From NCBI GenBank assembly GCA_033819885.1, contig JAQYUZ010000003.1:62001-126000 (forward strand): a stretch of DNA of 64,000 nt, written 5' to 3'. Of this stretch, positions 1 to 11,187 are shown piece after piece. The notes beneath the pieces were generated by a model, which worked only from the letters and a program-made list of their open reading frames with translations, was not told the origin of the DNA and ran no database searches. The position numbers and the translations under genes were made by a program. Each line of letters starts with the position of its first letter. Position 1 is the first letter of the stretch. This DNA comes from Microbotryomycetes sp. JL201 (lineage: Eukaryota > Basidiomycota > Microbotryomycetes).

Positions 1-1959
1 GTCACTTGATGAATCATCTCGGGATCGGCCGAGAATGTTCCTGCCTCCTCCGCCACCGCCACCGCCTCCGAGGTGGTGAGCGGCAAAAACGTTTCGATCT
101 GTCCGAGTCTCCCATTTTGAGCTGCGAGAACTTTTCAGCTTGACGCCATAGTCGCTATCATCGTCATTTCTTGCGTGCTTGTCTTTGCGTTTGAACAATG
201 AAGCAAATCCGCCAAAGAACGAGCCACGACGTTTCCGGCCTTCATGGCGCTGACCACTACCGGGTCTTCCGGTAGAGCTGGCATCGCTGTCTGCGCGCAT
301 TCGGTTCCCGACGACACTTTGCCGATGCAAAGTGTTGTGATGTCCCATTTGCGGTCTGTTTGTGTGGGCCTCGAAATCACGCTCGATCTCTTCGTCTGAC
401 GAATCGTCGTTGGGACCGCGTGTAGCTACATGAGTCGGTGCTTTTGGAATATCGAACGATGGCATGGCACCCTCATCGGCTTGAAGGAAAGAGGAGATCG
501 GTCGAGGCGCGGATGGAACAGGCCCGAGGTTGGGACGCGGTAAGGCGGATGCTCGTGGAACGCTTGCGGCTCTGGGCACGATAGCGCTGGCCAGTCTTCG
601 ATCAGATGGCGCGCCCGTCGGCGAGGCAACTCGTGCCGGGGAAGTCGCGCGCGACCCTCGATTCGGCGAGAGTGCTCTCGGAGACCTAGCTGGCACAACA
701 GCTTTCGGCATTGCCGCCGTTGGCGACAGCGCACGCGGGTTGGCGCTGGCGCCTGTGATTGGGTTGTCGATCTCGTCAAGCAATGAAGACGAGGACGAGT
801 TGCGTGACATGGCTTGCGAGGCCGATTGAGAAGGCGTCATAGAGTCGCCATCGTTGGATTGCAAGTCGTCTTGCCCCTCGTCCTGGTCGTGACCTTGTTC
901 GTGGTCAAACTCGTAATCTGAGGCATGGACGAGTTGTCAATGCACTCGTCTAAGCTGGACTCTTCTCGGGGCGACTGACTTTGTGGCTCAAACTCGCCCT
1001 CGCCTAAACGAGACAAAAGCTCTACTGCCTCTGCAGCACTGTCCTCCATTGTCCGACCAAGGTCTCCAAGTGCACGCATTCTGAACGAGAGCGAGTCGCG
1101 GAACGACCTACGTTTCGCTTCCGCCAGCAACAGTTCCTCTTCTTGCAAGAAAGCTGTAGCAACACTGGATGAGCAAGAGATGTCATAGCAGGAACGAGAG
1201 GGATGTGCATACTTTCGCAAGCAGCCAATTCCCTGTGCGCGTCATCGAGCTGAGACTGATGCTTGTCCATTCCCGAGTCTGACGGCTTCTTGTTGCCGAG
1301 CTTGATCAGCCGGCCAACGAGGATCTCTCGGTCCCTGACGACAGTCCTCAGCGAGTTCTCCCTGTCGAGAACGTCTTTGAGTGACGCCCGCCAGGCTGAA
1401 AGAGCGTTGATGTAGGCCTTTTGTGATTCTCCACAAGCCGCGAGCAGCTGCGAGATGCGAACAGAAATATCCTGATCGTGTTCAAACGTGATGTGATGCA
1501 ATGTCAGCTCTGTATAAGCTTGCAAACCCGTCTCCGGCCCGAGAGCGTGCTCGGGCGTTACGGGCGGTCTCCCCGGGTCGGATGGCTTGATGTGTATCTC
1601 GATATGCGCGCAGTCTTCGGGGTTGAAGTTTGACTGACCATAAGATCTTGTGTGTCACCTGAATCTGCGACGCTCCATGCGCTCAACGCTGCGCTTGCCG
1701 AGGTCGTGTCCTTCGTCCATCTCTTGAACCTGCCGAGAACAGCCAAGCGTGCCCGGGTCAGCTCAAATTGGCTCGATAGAACGCTGTGTGCAGCCGAGGG
1801 ACGGTCTCAAACTCGATTGCCGCACAGCGACATTGGCGCGAGCATTCGGGGCTGGAATCTCATGAGAGTGTGTCCGGACACTCACGATTGCTGGGCATCC
1901 TTCTCCGTCTTGATCAGGTTTGTGAGCAGCCGAGTGTCGTGCAAGTTGCGTGCCGGCAT
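1..1959 (-). CDS. PIL1/FAM92-type BAR-like protein, 3' end cut by window
   Basis: Five exons are visible, with introns at 1784-1885, 1615-1658, 1154-1212 and 918-979; the reading frame is still open at position 1, so the C-terminus is missing. The start is the ATG at 1957-1959 (MPARNLHDTRLL). The first 230 or so residues are helical and charged, with a FKRWTKDTTSAS block, then LQAYTELTLHH and a REILVGRLIKLGNKKP stretch. They resemble the eisosome PIL1/FAM92 membrane-bending fold that basidiomycetes carry in several copies. The tail is a long Ser/Pro/Asp-rich region ending in RRGSFFGGFASLFKRK, SSKWETRTDRN and a poly-Gly run. A role at plasma-membrane or endosomal curvature is an inference from the fold. 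The frame joins in phase at all four introns, so the gene model is stronger than the family name. The 44-bp second intron is short. Confidence 0.6.
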
Positions 1960-2290
1960 CGTTGACTGGCAGCCCGTGAGCCCGCACGCGCGCGCCTCCC
2001 CGGTTCGGTCGAGTAGAAAGCACAGTCACCAGAGCGACAGTAATGGTCGGTAGCGCGCCCTTGATCACGCCTGACAGACCGAGCAGGCGCCGGCGTGCGT
2101 CGGAAGCACGGCGACAGCGAATCTGTCCAAGTCCGCGCTTTCAAAGCATCAAAGGGCCAATGACGTCGTCGCCCCGTGTTCGATCCGATCACACAGGAGG
2201 TCATCCGGTCAACACAGTACGTGATAATCCAATGATCACAGAAATAGCCAACTCCAAAATGAGCAGAAACATGTGTACAATATCGGCCCT
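1960..2290. other. Intergenic, RAD21 3' side to BAR-like gene promoter
   Basis: A 331-bp gap between two minus-strand genes. It must hold the RAD21 terminator and the promoter of the BAR-like gene. Short open frames here have no coding character that I can see, and I see no clear TATA box. Confidence 0.5.
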
Positions 2291-4559
2291 CTATGCGACA
2301 AAACCTCGGCTCTGCAAACCGTCAACGACTTCCCACAGACGGTCCTTTGCTTGCACGTTGATCTCGCCGTACGACTCGTCCTGGTCTATTCTGACGCACT
2401 CGCGCGTGCCGAGCACGAGCAGTTCGAAAAAGAAGGCAGATGCAGCGTGTCTCGTGGCCTGAGCGGCAAACGAGCCCATCTAGTCAGCAATTTGCTCTCG
2501 ACACAGGCTCCGCTACATCTGTTCTCACCTTTTGTGCAACAGCATCAAATTGCATCGTCTTGGCGGCCCTCTTGCGAGGAGCAGGTACCTCTTCATCGTC
2601 CTCTCTGTTGTCGGCTGCCAACTCGTTCTTGAGCACGTCAATAGCCCTGATCGTATTCTTGCTCCATTTAATCTTGCCAGCTCCACCCGTAATCCCGTTG
2701 ATCACCTCATCTTCCTCAGTCGCTGCCAAACTCTGGGTTGCAGTGTTTTGCTCGACGCTCTGAGTCGCCCCGATTGACACGCCGTCAAACACGGCCAAAG
2801 GGCCTTCCGACACCCCAGCAAGAGCGTCCTCGTCAAAAACGTAGTCGCTGCCTGCACCTCCTTGAGACGTCGTCTTGGCCTTTTTGCGTGGACTCGCTTT
2901 CGGCGTTTGACCTGCCGGAGCGTTCGCGTCGTCCAAGTTGAATTGAAAACCTTCATCGCCATAGTCGACCGGCAACTGTTCGCCACCCAAATCGTCACCC
3001 ATGTATCCCTCGCCGCCAAATTCGCGACCCAAGTCATCGTCAAAGTCGGGCAATGGCGCCATCGAACCTCGTCGGTCTCGACCCAATTCGACATCCATGT
3101 CATCTCGGTCTTTGGAGCCTGCCTTGGCCTCTCGTCTTTGTGCGCGAATCATTTGCCTGCGGGATGGCCGGGTGTACAGGCCTTGCAAGGCCGTAGCGAG
3201 ACCGGCAGGCGCAAACAGTTCGGTTGAGCTGGACACGACGTGCGGCACGTACAGTGACGCGTCAGACTCGCGATCGAGCAGATGCATGTGTAAGCGCGAC
3301 GACGGCAGGAATGACGGCTGAGCCGGAGCGACAGATCGAGCGCATCAGTCAAAGTTTTGACCCGTCGATGGCCGTTATACTCACGTCTTTGAATCGCGCC
3401 ACCTTGTTGCGTCCGGCTTCCCAATCGAGTTCGATGACAGAGTCGATGACTTGCTTGCGCATCTTTTTCGCCTTGGGTTGCTTCTTTGCTTTGGCAAGGT
3501 CGGCGGCCGTCTTTGGGGTCAAGTCTACGTTTGTGCCGTTGACGCTGGCAGCAGACGGTGCTAGATGCGTCCGTCCCAAAGGTCAGTCTGAATCTGCTTG
3601 CTCCGCACCAACCGTGACTCACTCTTGTCGCGACCGAGCAATTGCAAATCGTCGGTAAAATTGAGCGGATCGTCATACTGAATGTGATCTTGGTAGTCCA
3701 TGCCACCCATATCATCAAATTCGGGGAACCCAGCGTTACTCAAGCGGTCCGATGCGTGCACAGACGCCACGTCTCGACCAACTTCGACGCTCATGTCCCC
3801 ATCCTCGCGCTCGCCTTCGTCGTCAGCATCACGCGTTCGCTTTGCACCCCGCGGTGCCTCAACGTCATCGAGCAAACCACCTTGGTCGTCGAGGATACCG
3901 AGCTCGAAATCAGCGTCAAACATGTCCTGTGTACCGATGCCGCCGTCAAACCCGAGATCCAACTCCATCGCGCCGTAATCGTCTCCGCCCCAGCCGCCAA
4001 AGCTGTTTTCGGGCAGAGAAATGTCGGCGGCAGCAGAGACGTTGAGTTTCTTAGCTTTGTTATTGGTCGACGTAGCGAGTGCCGAAGCGGGCAAGTCCCT
4101 GTGTCGCCCAGACTCGTGAGCATCCGGACGGATCTATTCTCGGAGCAGTTTGTCTTACCATTGGTTGTCGTCATAGTTGAATTGGTTCAAAATGTCTTCC
4201 AAGCCACCCTCTTGCACGCCAAGCGTGATGGCGGCGGCGCCGCCTCTAGTGTTTGCCTCGGGCTCGTCCAAGTCAACAGCGCCCGGCTTGAAGGCCTTTT
4301 TGACTTTCGACAACGTTTCTGAGCAATCGTCGAGCAGGTACTTTGCCTTCCGCGAGTAGATGCGGGCAACGCCCAGGAGCAGCTGGCCAGACAAGCGCAG
4401 TGCCATTGGCAGAAGCGATTCTCCGAGAATTGAAGATACGGACGACGGAATCGAGTGGCTGAGCAGGTTTGTTTTCGAAATTTTGGACGACAAGTGAGAT
4501 GCCATCCAGACGCGGGCAAGAGGCCCGCGCTTTGTGAGCATTTCCGCGTTGTAGAACAT
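2291..4559 (-). CDS. RAD21: Cohesin kleisin subunit Rad21/Scc1
   Basis: Kleisin subunit of cohesin, which closes the SMC1-SMC3 ring to hold sister chromatids together in the nucleus. Five exons give 676 residues; introns are 4099-4158, 3561-3622, 3318-3384 and 2480-2528. The N-terminus (MFYNAEMLTKRGPLARVWMA) is the canonical kleisin SMC3-binding domain. The C-terminus (from MGSFAAQATRHAASAFF) is the winged helix that binds the SMC1 head, ending GLQSRGFVA. The acidic middle contains two separase-like motifs, SVEVGRD (around 3785) and DVELGRD (around 3090), matching the fungal [S/D]xExGR cleavage consensus, and a basic PRKKAKT patch. Two cleavage-type sites favour mitotic Rad21 over meiotic Rec8. 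A possible leader intron lies upstream (see 4583-4886). Confidence 0.9.
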
Positions 4560-4582
4560 TTTGGGTGGATTCGATGTAGAAT

Positions 4583-4886
4583 CTGTGTAAGAGGGGTAAC
4601 CCGATCAGCCGTGTTCACTATCAACCATGTGCAATGCTGGATCAATTGCTCGAATGGTCTGCAAGATGGCCATCTGCCCATCTGCGGTGCGAGTTCCGAC
4701 ACATGGTGGATCACGCGTTCACTGCGCATCCATTACGATCTGGTTGGCCTCAACTTCCTGGTACTACGTCAAACATGTGCTGTGCCAAGGCCGAGTATAC
4801 GGATCGGTGGCACGGGCGAGGACACGGTGCTGCACAGTGACGACGACGGTGTTGACGGTCATAAGCACGCCAGACTTGATCCTTAC
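4583..4886 (-). other. Possible 5' leader intron of RAD21
   Basis: On the minus strand a strong donor (GTAAGG, ending at 4886) pairs with a pyrimidine-rich acceptor (CCTCTTACACAG at 4583) just 23 bases before the RAD21 ATG. A 304-bp leader intron would fit. The stretch is open in some frames but shows no recognisable protein. RNA reads across it would decide. Confidence 0.3.
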
Positions 4887-5449
4887 CGTATCGAATGAGT
4901 TTAGGGCGCGCCTGTCACCGTGCTTGCGCGTGTGTCGAGCTAGAAACGCGTGTGCGACACTGTCGAATGGCGGGCTCGACGCTAGATGTAGGCACCGGAC
5001 GGATCTGGCAGGGCCTGAAGTGCCAGGACAATGGGTCGATAAGATGTACAACCGAGAGAAGAGAGAGACGGTGCGCAAGCTGTCCTGCAGCCGACGTGGT
5101 GCGGGCAAGAACGAGCGAGTGCTGACCGCGTCGATCGCACGCGTGTGTGCGCGTGTTTTCGACGCGTCCAGCGTGAAATGTCACGCAGCCGGACGGTGCT
5201 CATTCAGTCTGGACTATTCTTGCAGAACATACGTAATGGCTCGAGTAGCAGTGCAGGAAATAAGCGACAGGGGCGTAGTACTCATTAATGCGTCAGCGCA
5301 AGTGCGAGTCCTGGAGATGCTGACGAGTGAAATGATCATTTGTGATTGAGGCCCTCGACTGCCGCGTTCAAAATATGCTTGGGTAAGTCTGAGCGGCGGA
5401 GGCTTCGGTTCGCGCTCGATCAACACATTCGACTCGCCTGTTCGTCGCC
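4887..5449. other. Divergent promoter region, RAD21 / CDC12
   Basis: Head-to-head intergenic space between minus-strand RAD21 and plus-strand CDC12. It is rich in CpG and CGTGTG repeats around 4900-5200. The open frames on both strands give Arg/Cys/Ser-rich translations typical of non-coding DNA. I see no conserved regulatory motif that I can name. Confidence 0.5.
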
Positions 5450-7563
5450 ATGTCGGGGTCGCAAGGGATCGGCATTGCCAATTTGCCCAACCAGGTGAGC
5501 GACAACGTGCACATGCGAAAACAGGTGGCGCAGGAATCGCGCGTGTTCGCTGACACGCCATACCCGCCGTCATTGCCCACTTGCCCTCGCTGCTGTTTCG
5601 TCACGCCGCTGTGCGCGCTCGCAAGAGGCACAAAATTGGTCAGTCGTCCTGCTGGCCTTGTCGTTCGCTCGGATCGACTGACGCTCGCTCGCCTGCCCGC
5701 AGTCGCCAAACGCGGCGCTCACTTTACCCTTATGGTCGTTGGAGAAAGCGGACTCGGCAAGACGACACTCATGTGAGCATTCCCCACCTCCGGTACCTCG
5801 TCGAGACTCGATACAGGCCATGCGTCAAGGCTCTCGCTTTGCCGAGCAATGACAACGGACCCAAGCTCGAGCACCGACATGGACTGTATCATCAGCTCAT
5901 GCAAAGGAGTGCACAACTGATCTGCATCCACCACTGCCGCAGCAACACGCTCTTTTCGACCGAGCTCTCCTCCGTCAAGGACTATCAACGCCGACACGCA
6001 AAGCAACTCGACAAGACTACCGAAATCGGTCAGTGACCACTCGGGGTGCCATGCAAACATCTATACGGTCTGACGCTCGCATCATGCCTACATTTTCTCC
6101 AGACATTGTCAAGGCTGAGCTCGAGGAGAAGCAGTTTAAAGTCAAATTGACTGTGATTGACACGCCCGGATTTGGCGACTATGTCAATAACAGAGAGAGC
6201 TGGACCCCCGTCGTCGACTTCATTGTGAGTGTTGCGCGCCCTACCTTCGTTCACCTCCCTTCAGGATGCTTACCGCGATTTGAACCACAGGATGATCAAC
6301 ACGAGTCTTTCATGCGCCAGGAGCAGCAGCCGCAACGAGTATCAAAGCTCGATATGAGGGTACATGCTTGTTTGTACTTTATCCGACCGACAGGACACAC
6401 GTGGGTCACATTTTTTGAGGCCGCATCATGATTGACCGGCTGACATTTCGTTGGCAGCCTCAAACCGCTCGACATTGAGATCATGAAGCGGTTGGGCACG
6501 CGTGTCAATCTGATCCCCATTGTCGCAAAGGCAGACACACTCACGCCACATGACCTCGCCCAATTCAAGCAACGGGTGAGTTGACATCTTGGGCCTGTCA
6601 GCGAGACTCGGTTCTGATTCAGCCGCGCGCAGATTCGCGAAGTTATTGCGGCCCAGGGCATTCGCATTTACACCCCTCCGATTGAGACAGACGACGAAGC
6701 GTCCGCCGAGCTCGCTCGCACATTGACCGTGAGCGACGACGCCGATGTCATGCGATGTGCAATACGAACGTCAAGCTCTGACCCTTGCTCTCACAGGCCG
6801 CCATGCCATTTTCAATCATCGGGAGCACGACAGAGGTGCACACACCAGATGGCCGAACAGTCAAGGGCCGCGAGTACCTCTGGGGCGTGGCAGAAGGTCA
6901 GTCGTTTGCTTTTGTTTGATGGAAAATCGTGCAACTGATGCGCTATCGGATGCAGTGGAGAACGAGGAGCATTGCGATTTCAAGAAACTGAGATCGCTGC
7001 TAATTCGAACGCACATGCTCGACCTTGTGCACACGACCGAAGAAATGCACTACGAGAATTATCGCCAGTCGCAAATGGAGACGCGGAAGTTTGGGTCAGT
7101 TCTAATGCTGCAAAGTAAAGTTTCGCGGCGTATGCTGACCTTTTGATACCGGGCAGAGAACCCAAAGTCAAGAAGATCGAGAACCCCAAGTTCAAAGAGG
7201 AAGAAGAAGCAGTACGTTTGCCGAAATGGGGCCAGAAGCCGAGGACAGGTGTATCTGACCATGTGTCACTCTTTTCCAGCTGCGAAAGCGGTTCACCGAG
7301 CAGGTCAAGCTTGAGGAAGCTCGCTTCAGACAATGGGGTTAGTCGACAAGATGACGCCCGTCGTTCCTGTTTCCGAAAGAACGAGACGGCTGACGTTTGC
7401 TTTCGTCGCAGAACAACACTTGATTGCCGAACGAGATCGGCTCAACAAGGACCTCGAACAAGCTCACTCTCACATCAGGTCACTCGAACTCGAACTGGAC
7501 GCCATGGGAGGCGGTTACGGTTACGGTTCAGCTTCAAGTCGCCAGACGGCTGGTCGCCGATAG
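5450..7563 (+). CDS. CDC12: Septin, Cdc12 class
   Basis: GTP-binding septin that builds hetero-oligomeric filaments at the bud neck, septum and hyphal cortex. Thirteen exons give 387 residues. Introns are 5495-5625, 5639-5702, 5773-5942, 6029-6102, 6225-6290, 6401-6457, 6576-6632, 6729-6796, 6897-6955, 7095-7156, 7212-7279 and 7338-7411. GISNLPNQ-type Cdc12 start ([19 protein letters not shown]), P-loop GESGLGKT (about residues 33-40), G3 DTPG (91-94), G4 AKAD (172-175), then a C-terminal coiled coil ([20 protein letters not shown]). The tail ends in a Gly/Tyr-rich [11 protein letters not shown] run. The N-terminal motif and coiled coil point to Cdc12 rather than Cdc10, Cdc11 or Cdc3. The residues RHKI come from a 13-nt micro-exon. 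Confidence 0.93.
5626..5638 (+). other. CDC12: 13-nt micro-exon of CDC12
   Basis: The 13 bases AGGCACAAAATTG, between an AAG acceptor at 5625 and a GT donor at 5639, encode RHKI plus the first base of Val. Joining 5494 to 5626 and 5638 to 5703 restores the septin sequence NLPNQ-RHKI-VAKRG exactly, and the whole 1,164-nt coding sequence is then a multiple of three. Reading straight through without it gives a frame with an unrelated insert. Confidence 0.85.
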
Positions 7564-8069
7564 ATCGTCTGCAGTCAGCCTGCCTATACCCAGAACACGA
7601 GCCCACTTTCTGTTTTTATGATTTTGTGTTTGATGCCGAATCGAGATGAGTTCAGAATGCAAAGGCAGCGGTCGACGCAGCTACAACAACATGTATATCA
7701 GAGACGACGCCATTTCTTCTATTCTTTCTTCAGTAACTTTTCCAGTCCGGGCAGTTCTCTCTGTTTGTTACGATGTGTGAAAGTGAGCCCCCGTCCAAAC
7801 TAGTACAAGGATCCAGAAACCGCAAACAAACGTACAACGTTCTCGGAGAAACGAGGGTACAACGCCGATATCTCCAGGAAATGAGTGGTTGCGGCACTCC
7901 ACCCGACAAAATGCGAATTGTCTTGCGGGTTTGTCAGACGGGTCATTAGTAAGGTTTTCTCCGGGAACAAAAAGAGCGCGAACGTCTTTGAACTGACCAG
8001 ACCAGAACGCAGACTGCCTCCACGCGTTGCGAGCTTCAGAGACTGTTGGATCATACGGCAAGATTCGTT
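7564..8069. other. Convergent intergenic, CDC12 / unknown gene
   Basis: A 506-bp gap between the 3' ends of a plus- and a minus-strand gene. It should hold both terminators. There is a T-rich stretch at about 7710-7745. I see no gene here. Confidence 0.5.
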
Positions 8070-10779
8070 CTAAGCCGCGGTCGAAAACGTGTCAGCCGCA
8101 CAAACACAAACACAGGCTACTCCGCTCAGGCAGAACTGACCGCTTGGCGCTTCGATACTTCTTTTGAGAGCCTTCAACACGGCGTTTGTGTCTTCGCAAA
8201 TCAACATCAAGTCGACCGGTCTGACGTCCTTTACTCCTTTGCCTCCACTTTCAGCAAACATTCGGACAGCACTGCGAAGCAGTCCACCTTCGGACAACAA
8301 GTGTTGACGGAATGTTTCCCAATGCGTTTGAAGCTGCTTTTCGACGAGTTTGAGTTCAAGTGATGACGATGACAAGGTTGACAAGTCGGGCTCGATCACG
8401 ATCGAGGCGGCCTGTCGCATCGGCGTGGTCCAAGTTAGGACTGTACAGCAACTTGTCGAGGGCAACAAAATCGAAACATGACTGACCTTGGAGCCTTGGA
8501 ACCCCGGATATCGCGTGCACAGCTGAAGATACGTCAAACAAGCGTGATGCCACAAACTGTAGTCGTCGTAATCGTGGAATCCGCACCGGCGTGACGGTGG
8601 AATGACGGGTCCAACGACGAAGTTTTCAAGTTCGTTCGATACTGTCCGTAGCTGGGTCAGCTTTTTCGGCACTTGAATGCCAAGTTGGATAAAAAAGGCT
8701 TACAGTGGCCGAATTGAGCCTTGAGAGCGCGATCTCGTGTGAGCACGACTCGACAGAGTTCTGCGCCTCGAGCGTGCAGCTCTAGTGGAGGCAAGCTCGA
8801 GTATATCCGCATGTCTGGCTCGCAGACTTTCGTCAGCTTTGTATTGCGGCGATTTGCAAAGTCGACACGCACGATCAGGTTTGATGGAATCTTTCTCCTG
8901 CGCGAGAATAGGTCGGCCGGGCGCCATGAGCCAGGCTCCGAGAATGTCTGCCTGCTGCGGTGGTATGACGAGCATGCCTGTAAACCTTGTTTGCCCGGAC
9001 AACGTTGTCTCGGCCTGATTCGTTCGCGACTGTGCCACGTCGTCCAAAGCTGTCGATTGCGAGAGAGTCGCGTCAAGCATCTGGAAGCGGATGGGTCAAT
9101 ACAAGGCTGCGCAGGCATCAAACGCTGTGAAGCTGACCTCGATGTCGTGTGGCGATTCTGCATATGTCGAACCGTCTCGTGTGAGGATGTTGCGGATGAC
9201 GGACCCAATGCCTGGGCTGCTGCGGTAAACGTCGTTGACGGTAGTTTCCTGCGTGTGTGAAAAGTCAGGATGTGATCGGCCGTAGACAATAGCTGTGAGC
9301 CGGACATACCAGTGACTCGTCTGACACATGTCTCGTTCTTGCCAACCTTTGTAAAGCGTCGATCGAGCTCTCGACGCTTGGGGCCGAGGTGTAACCAATT
9401 CTTTCGTTCCCTCCAACGAAGCGTGCCAGCTTCTCAATATGCAATCGACTGCGCCTCGTCATAGCTTGACCCTCGACGTCGAGCAGAGCTTCCATGAACT
9501 CCCCGACGGTCCAATCGACTTGTTCAAGCGCGTCCATCACCTTGTCGAGCTTCGCAGGCGCCTTGTCAGATTCTGTTGAAAGGCGGGCTGATGCGCTCAA
9601 TCCGCTGAAAGAGCGAGACCGCCGTAGACGTGGAGTGCCTGCCGCAGAAGCGTTTCTCCTCATTCGCGACCATACTTGATCATCCAACTGAACCTTTGGT
9701 AGATGAGTCGCCCGATCGATAGACCTTTGTTCCCAACTCGAAAGCGTGACGAGCGCCCGAGCTGACGAGCCGGCCCTCGTGAACTGGACGGCCGGCAGCG
9801 CTACAGTATCGGGGTACATGACGTCGTGTACCATTTTCACCGGAGCGCTACCTTGCGCGAAAATCGCCATTGATAGCGGCCCCGATATAGGAGACGCAAC
9901 CGCTGGCGTGAAGCTACCAGGTGATGTTCCTGCACTTGTTGTCAAGATAGGAGTGTTTGCTGAGGTTGCGCCACCGGATACAGGTGGCCGTGCGATGCTG
10001 CCCAGGCTTGCACCGGCCGCCACTGAGGCTGGTGTGGGCTGGCTGCTCTGTAAGCCTATCGAGCCCGCAGAGCCCGTCGACGCACTCGGGGAGGTCATTG
10101 ACATGGAAAGCCTCGGGGAAGACTGATGCAAGTAGGGGTGATAACGCGTTGCCGGCGATGGCAGGATTTTGGAGCCTGCAGTGTGCGATTGCGGCTGTCC
10201 TGTAGCTGCTGTAGCAGCGAGATTGCTATCCATACGCCTGTGTTGTTGATCCTGGTACGCAGCGGGTGGCTGCGTAGCGGATGGAACGGACGTCGGTATG
10301 ACTGTAGCAGGAGGTGCAGGCGCCGGAGTCGGTGGCACCAGGCTCAACTGGCCCTGCAACGCGTGCATGTCGGACATCCAGTGCATCGGATCGAGGTCCG
10401 GAGACAGTTGGGAAGACATATGACCGGTTCTGGCATCGCTAGGTTCAAAATTGTTGGTGAAAGCCGAGTAACCGACAGTAACGGGTGGCGATGTCGCCAT
10501 CGAACCGTTGCCCGGCGCTCGGGCCCCTCGCTCGTCTGGGCCCTGCGTGCCTGCTACTGGCTCGACAGAGTACAATAGCTGTCCGTTGGCATCGAATGAC
10601 CATCCTTGGGGCCATTCAAACCCGGTAGATAGTATTGATGTGCCGGGCGGAGGTTGCGGCGTGATCGAACCGTCGAATGCGCTCGAAATTGACGCATCGG
10701 CAGCACTGAAACTCCCTCCGACAGGAACAGAGCCGTTCAAGTACGGCTCATGACCGTTTGCCCTCGGATGTGGGCCCAT
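8070..10779 (-). CDS. Unknown 798-residue protein with helical C-terminal half
   Basis: I do not recognise this gene with confidence. Six exons (introns 9249-9309, 9081-9137, 8898-8985, 8672-8703, 8412-8486) join in frame to 2,397 nt. The start is the ATG at 10777-10779 (MGPHPRANGHEPYLNG); the open frame reaches further but without another ATG. Residues 1-400 are Pro/Ser/Thr/Gly-rich and disordered (PPTPAPAPPATVIPTS). A helical block follows: KLDKVMDALEQVDWTVGEFMEALL, then a segment of 30 or so residues with RSRLHIEKLARFVGGN. That block loosely recalls the N-terminal part of DUF6589 proteins of basidiomycetes, but most of that family's length is absent. The C-terminal part (SNLIVRVDFANRRNTKL, DYDDYSLWHHACLTYLQL) matches nothing I know. 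The 32-bp fourth intron is very short. Confidence 0.6.
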
Positions 10780-11187
10780 ATTGACGGCTGCTGTTCGAGA
10801 ACAAAGGTCTGCGAAGCTTGCTGCGCTCAAGTGACAAAGACATTTAATATCGTCCCTCGTATATCATTACACAATGCACTCGTATCATTGGTAAAACATC
10901 AAACCTTGACCACGAGTGTTTGCCATGCATCTATTGTGGCGCGCGGTACGTGCAATTGTCAACTTGGGTAGACACTAGCACGCTGTACGACGCAAGCCAT
11001 GCGCACTTTGTCCGCGCTGCTACTCATGTCCGCTGAAAGGGCCGGCTCGGCAACAGAGTGGCGTGATCACGACTTCAGATATCGTCGCTCCTGTGCCTTG
11101 ACCGCGGATTTCCTGGCTCAGTCGCCGTTCATATCCGCCTGAACACCATAATCGTGTCCACTCCAAACTGTTTTGAGGCGACGTGCT
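10780..11187. other. Intergenic, RIB7 3' side to unknown gene promoter
   Basis: A 408-bp gap between two minus-strand genes, holding the RIB7 terminator and the leader of the unknown 798-residue gene. I see no open frame with coding character and no clear promoter element. Confidence 0.5.

Noticed and set aside
530-829. Plus-strand open frame of 99 codons with Ala/Gly-rich translation
   Set aside because: It is the exact complement of the real minus-strand Ser/Pro-rich tail of the BAR-like gene.
4627-5349. Plus-strand frame of 240 codons upstream of the septin gene
   Set aside because: Cys/Arg-rich, no motif, overlaps the likely divergent promoter and leader intron of RAD21.
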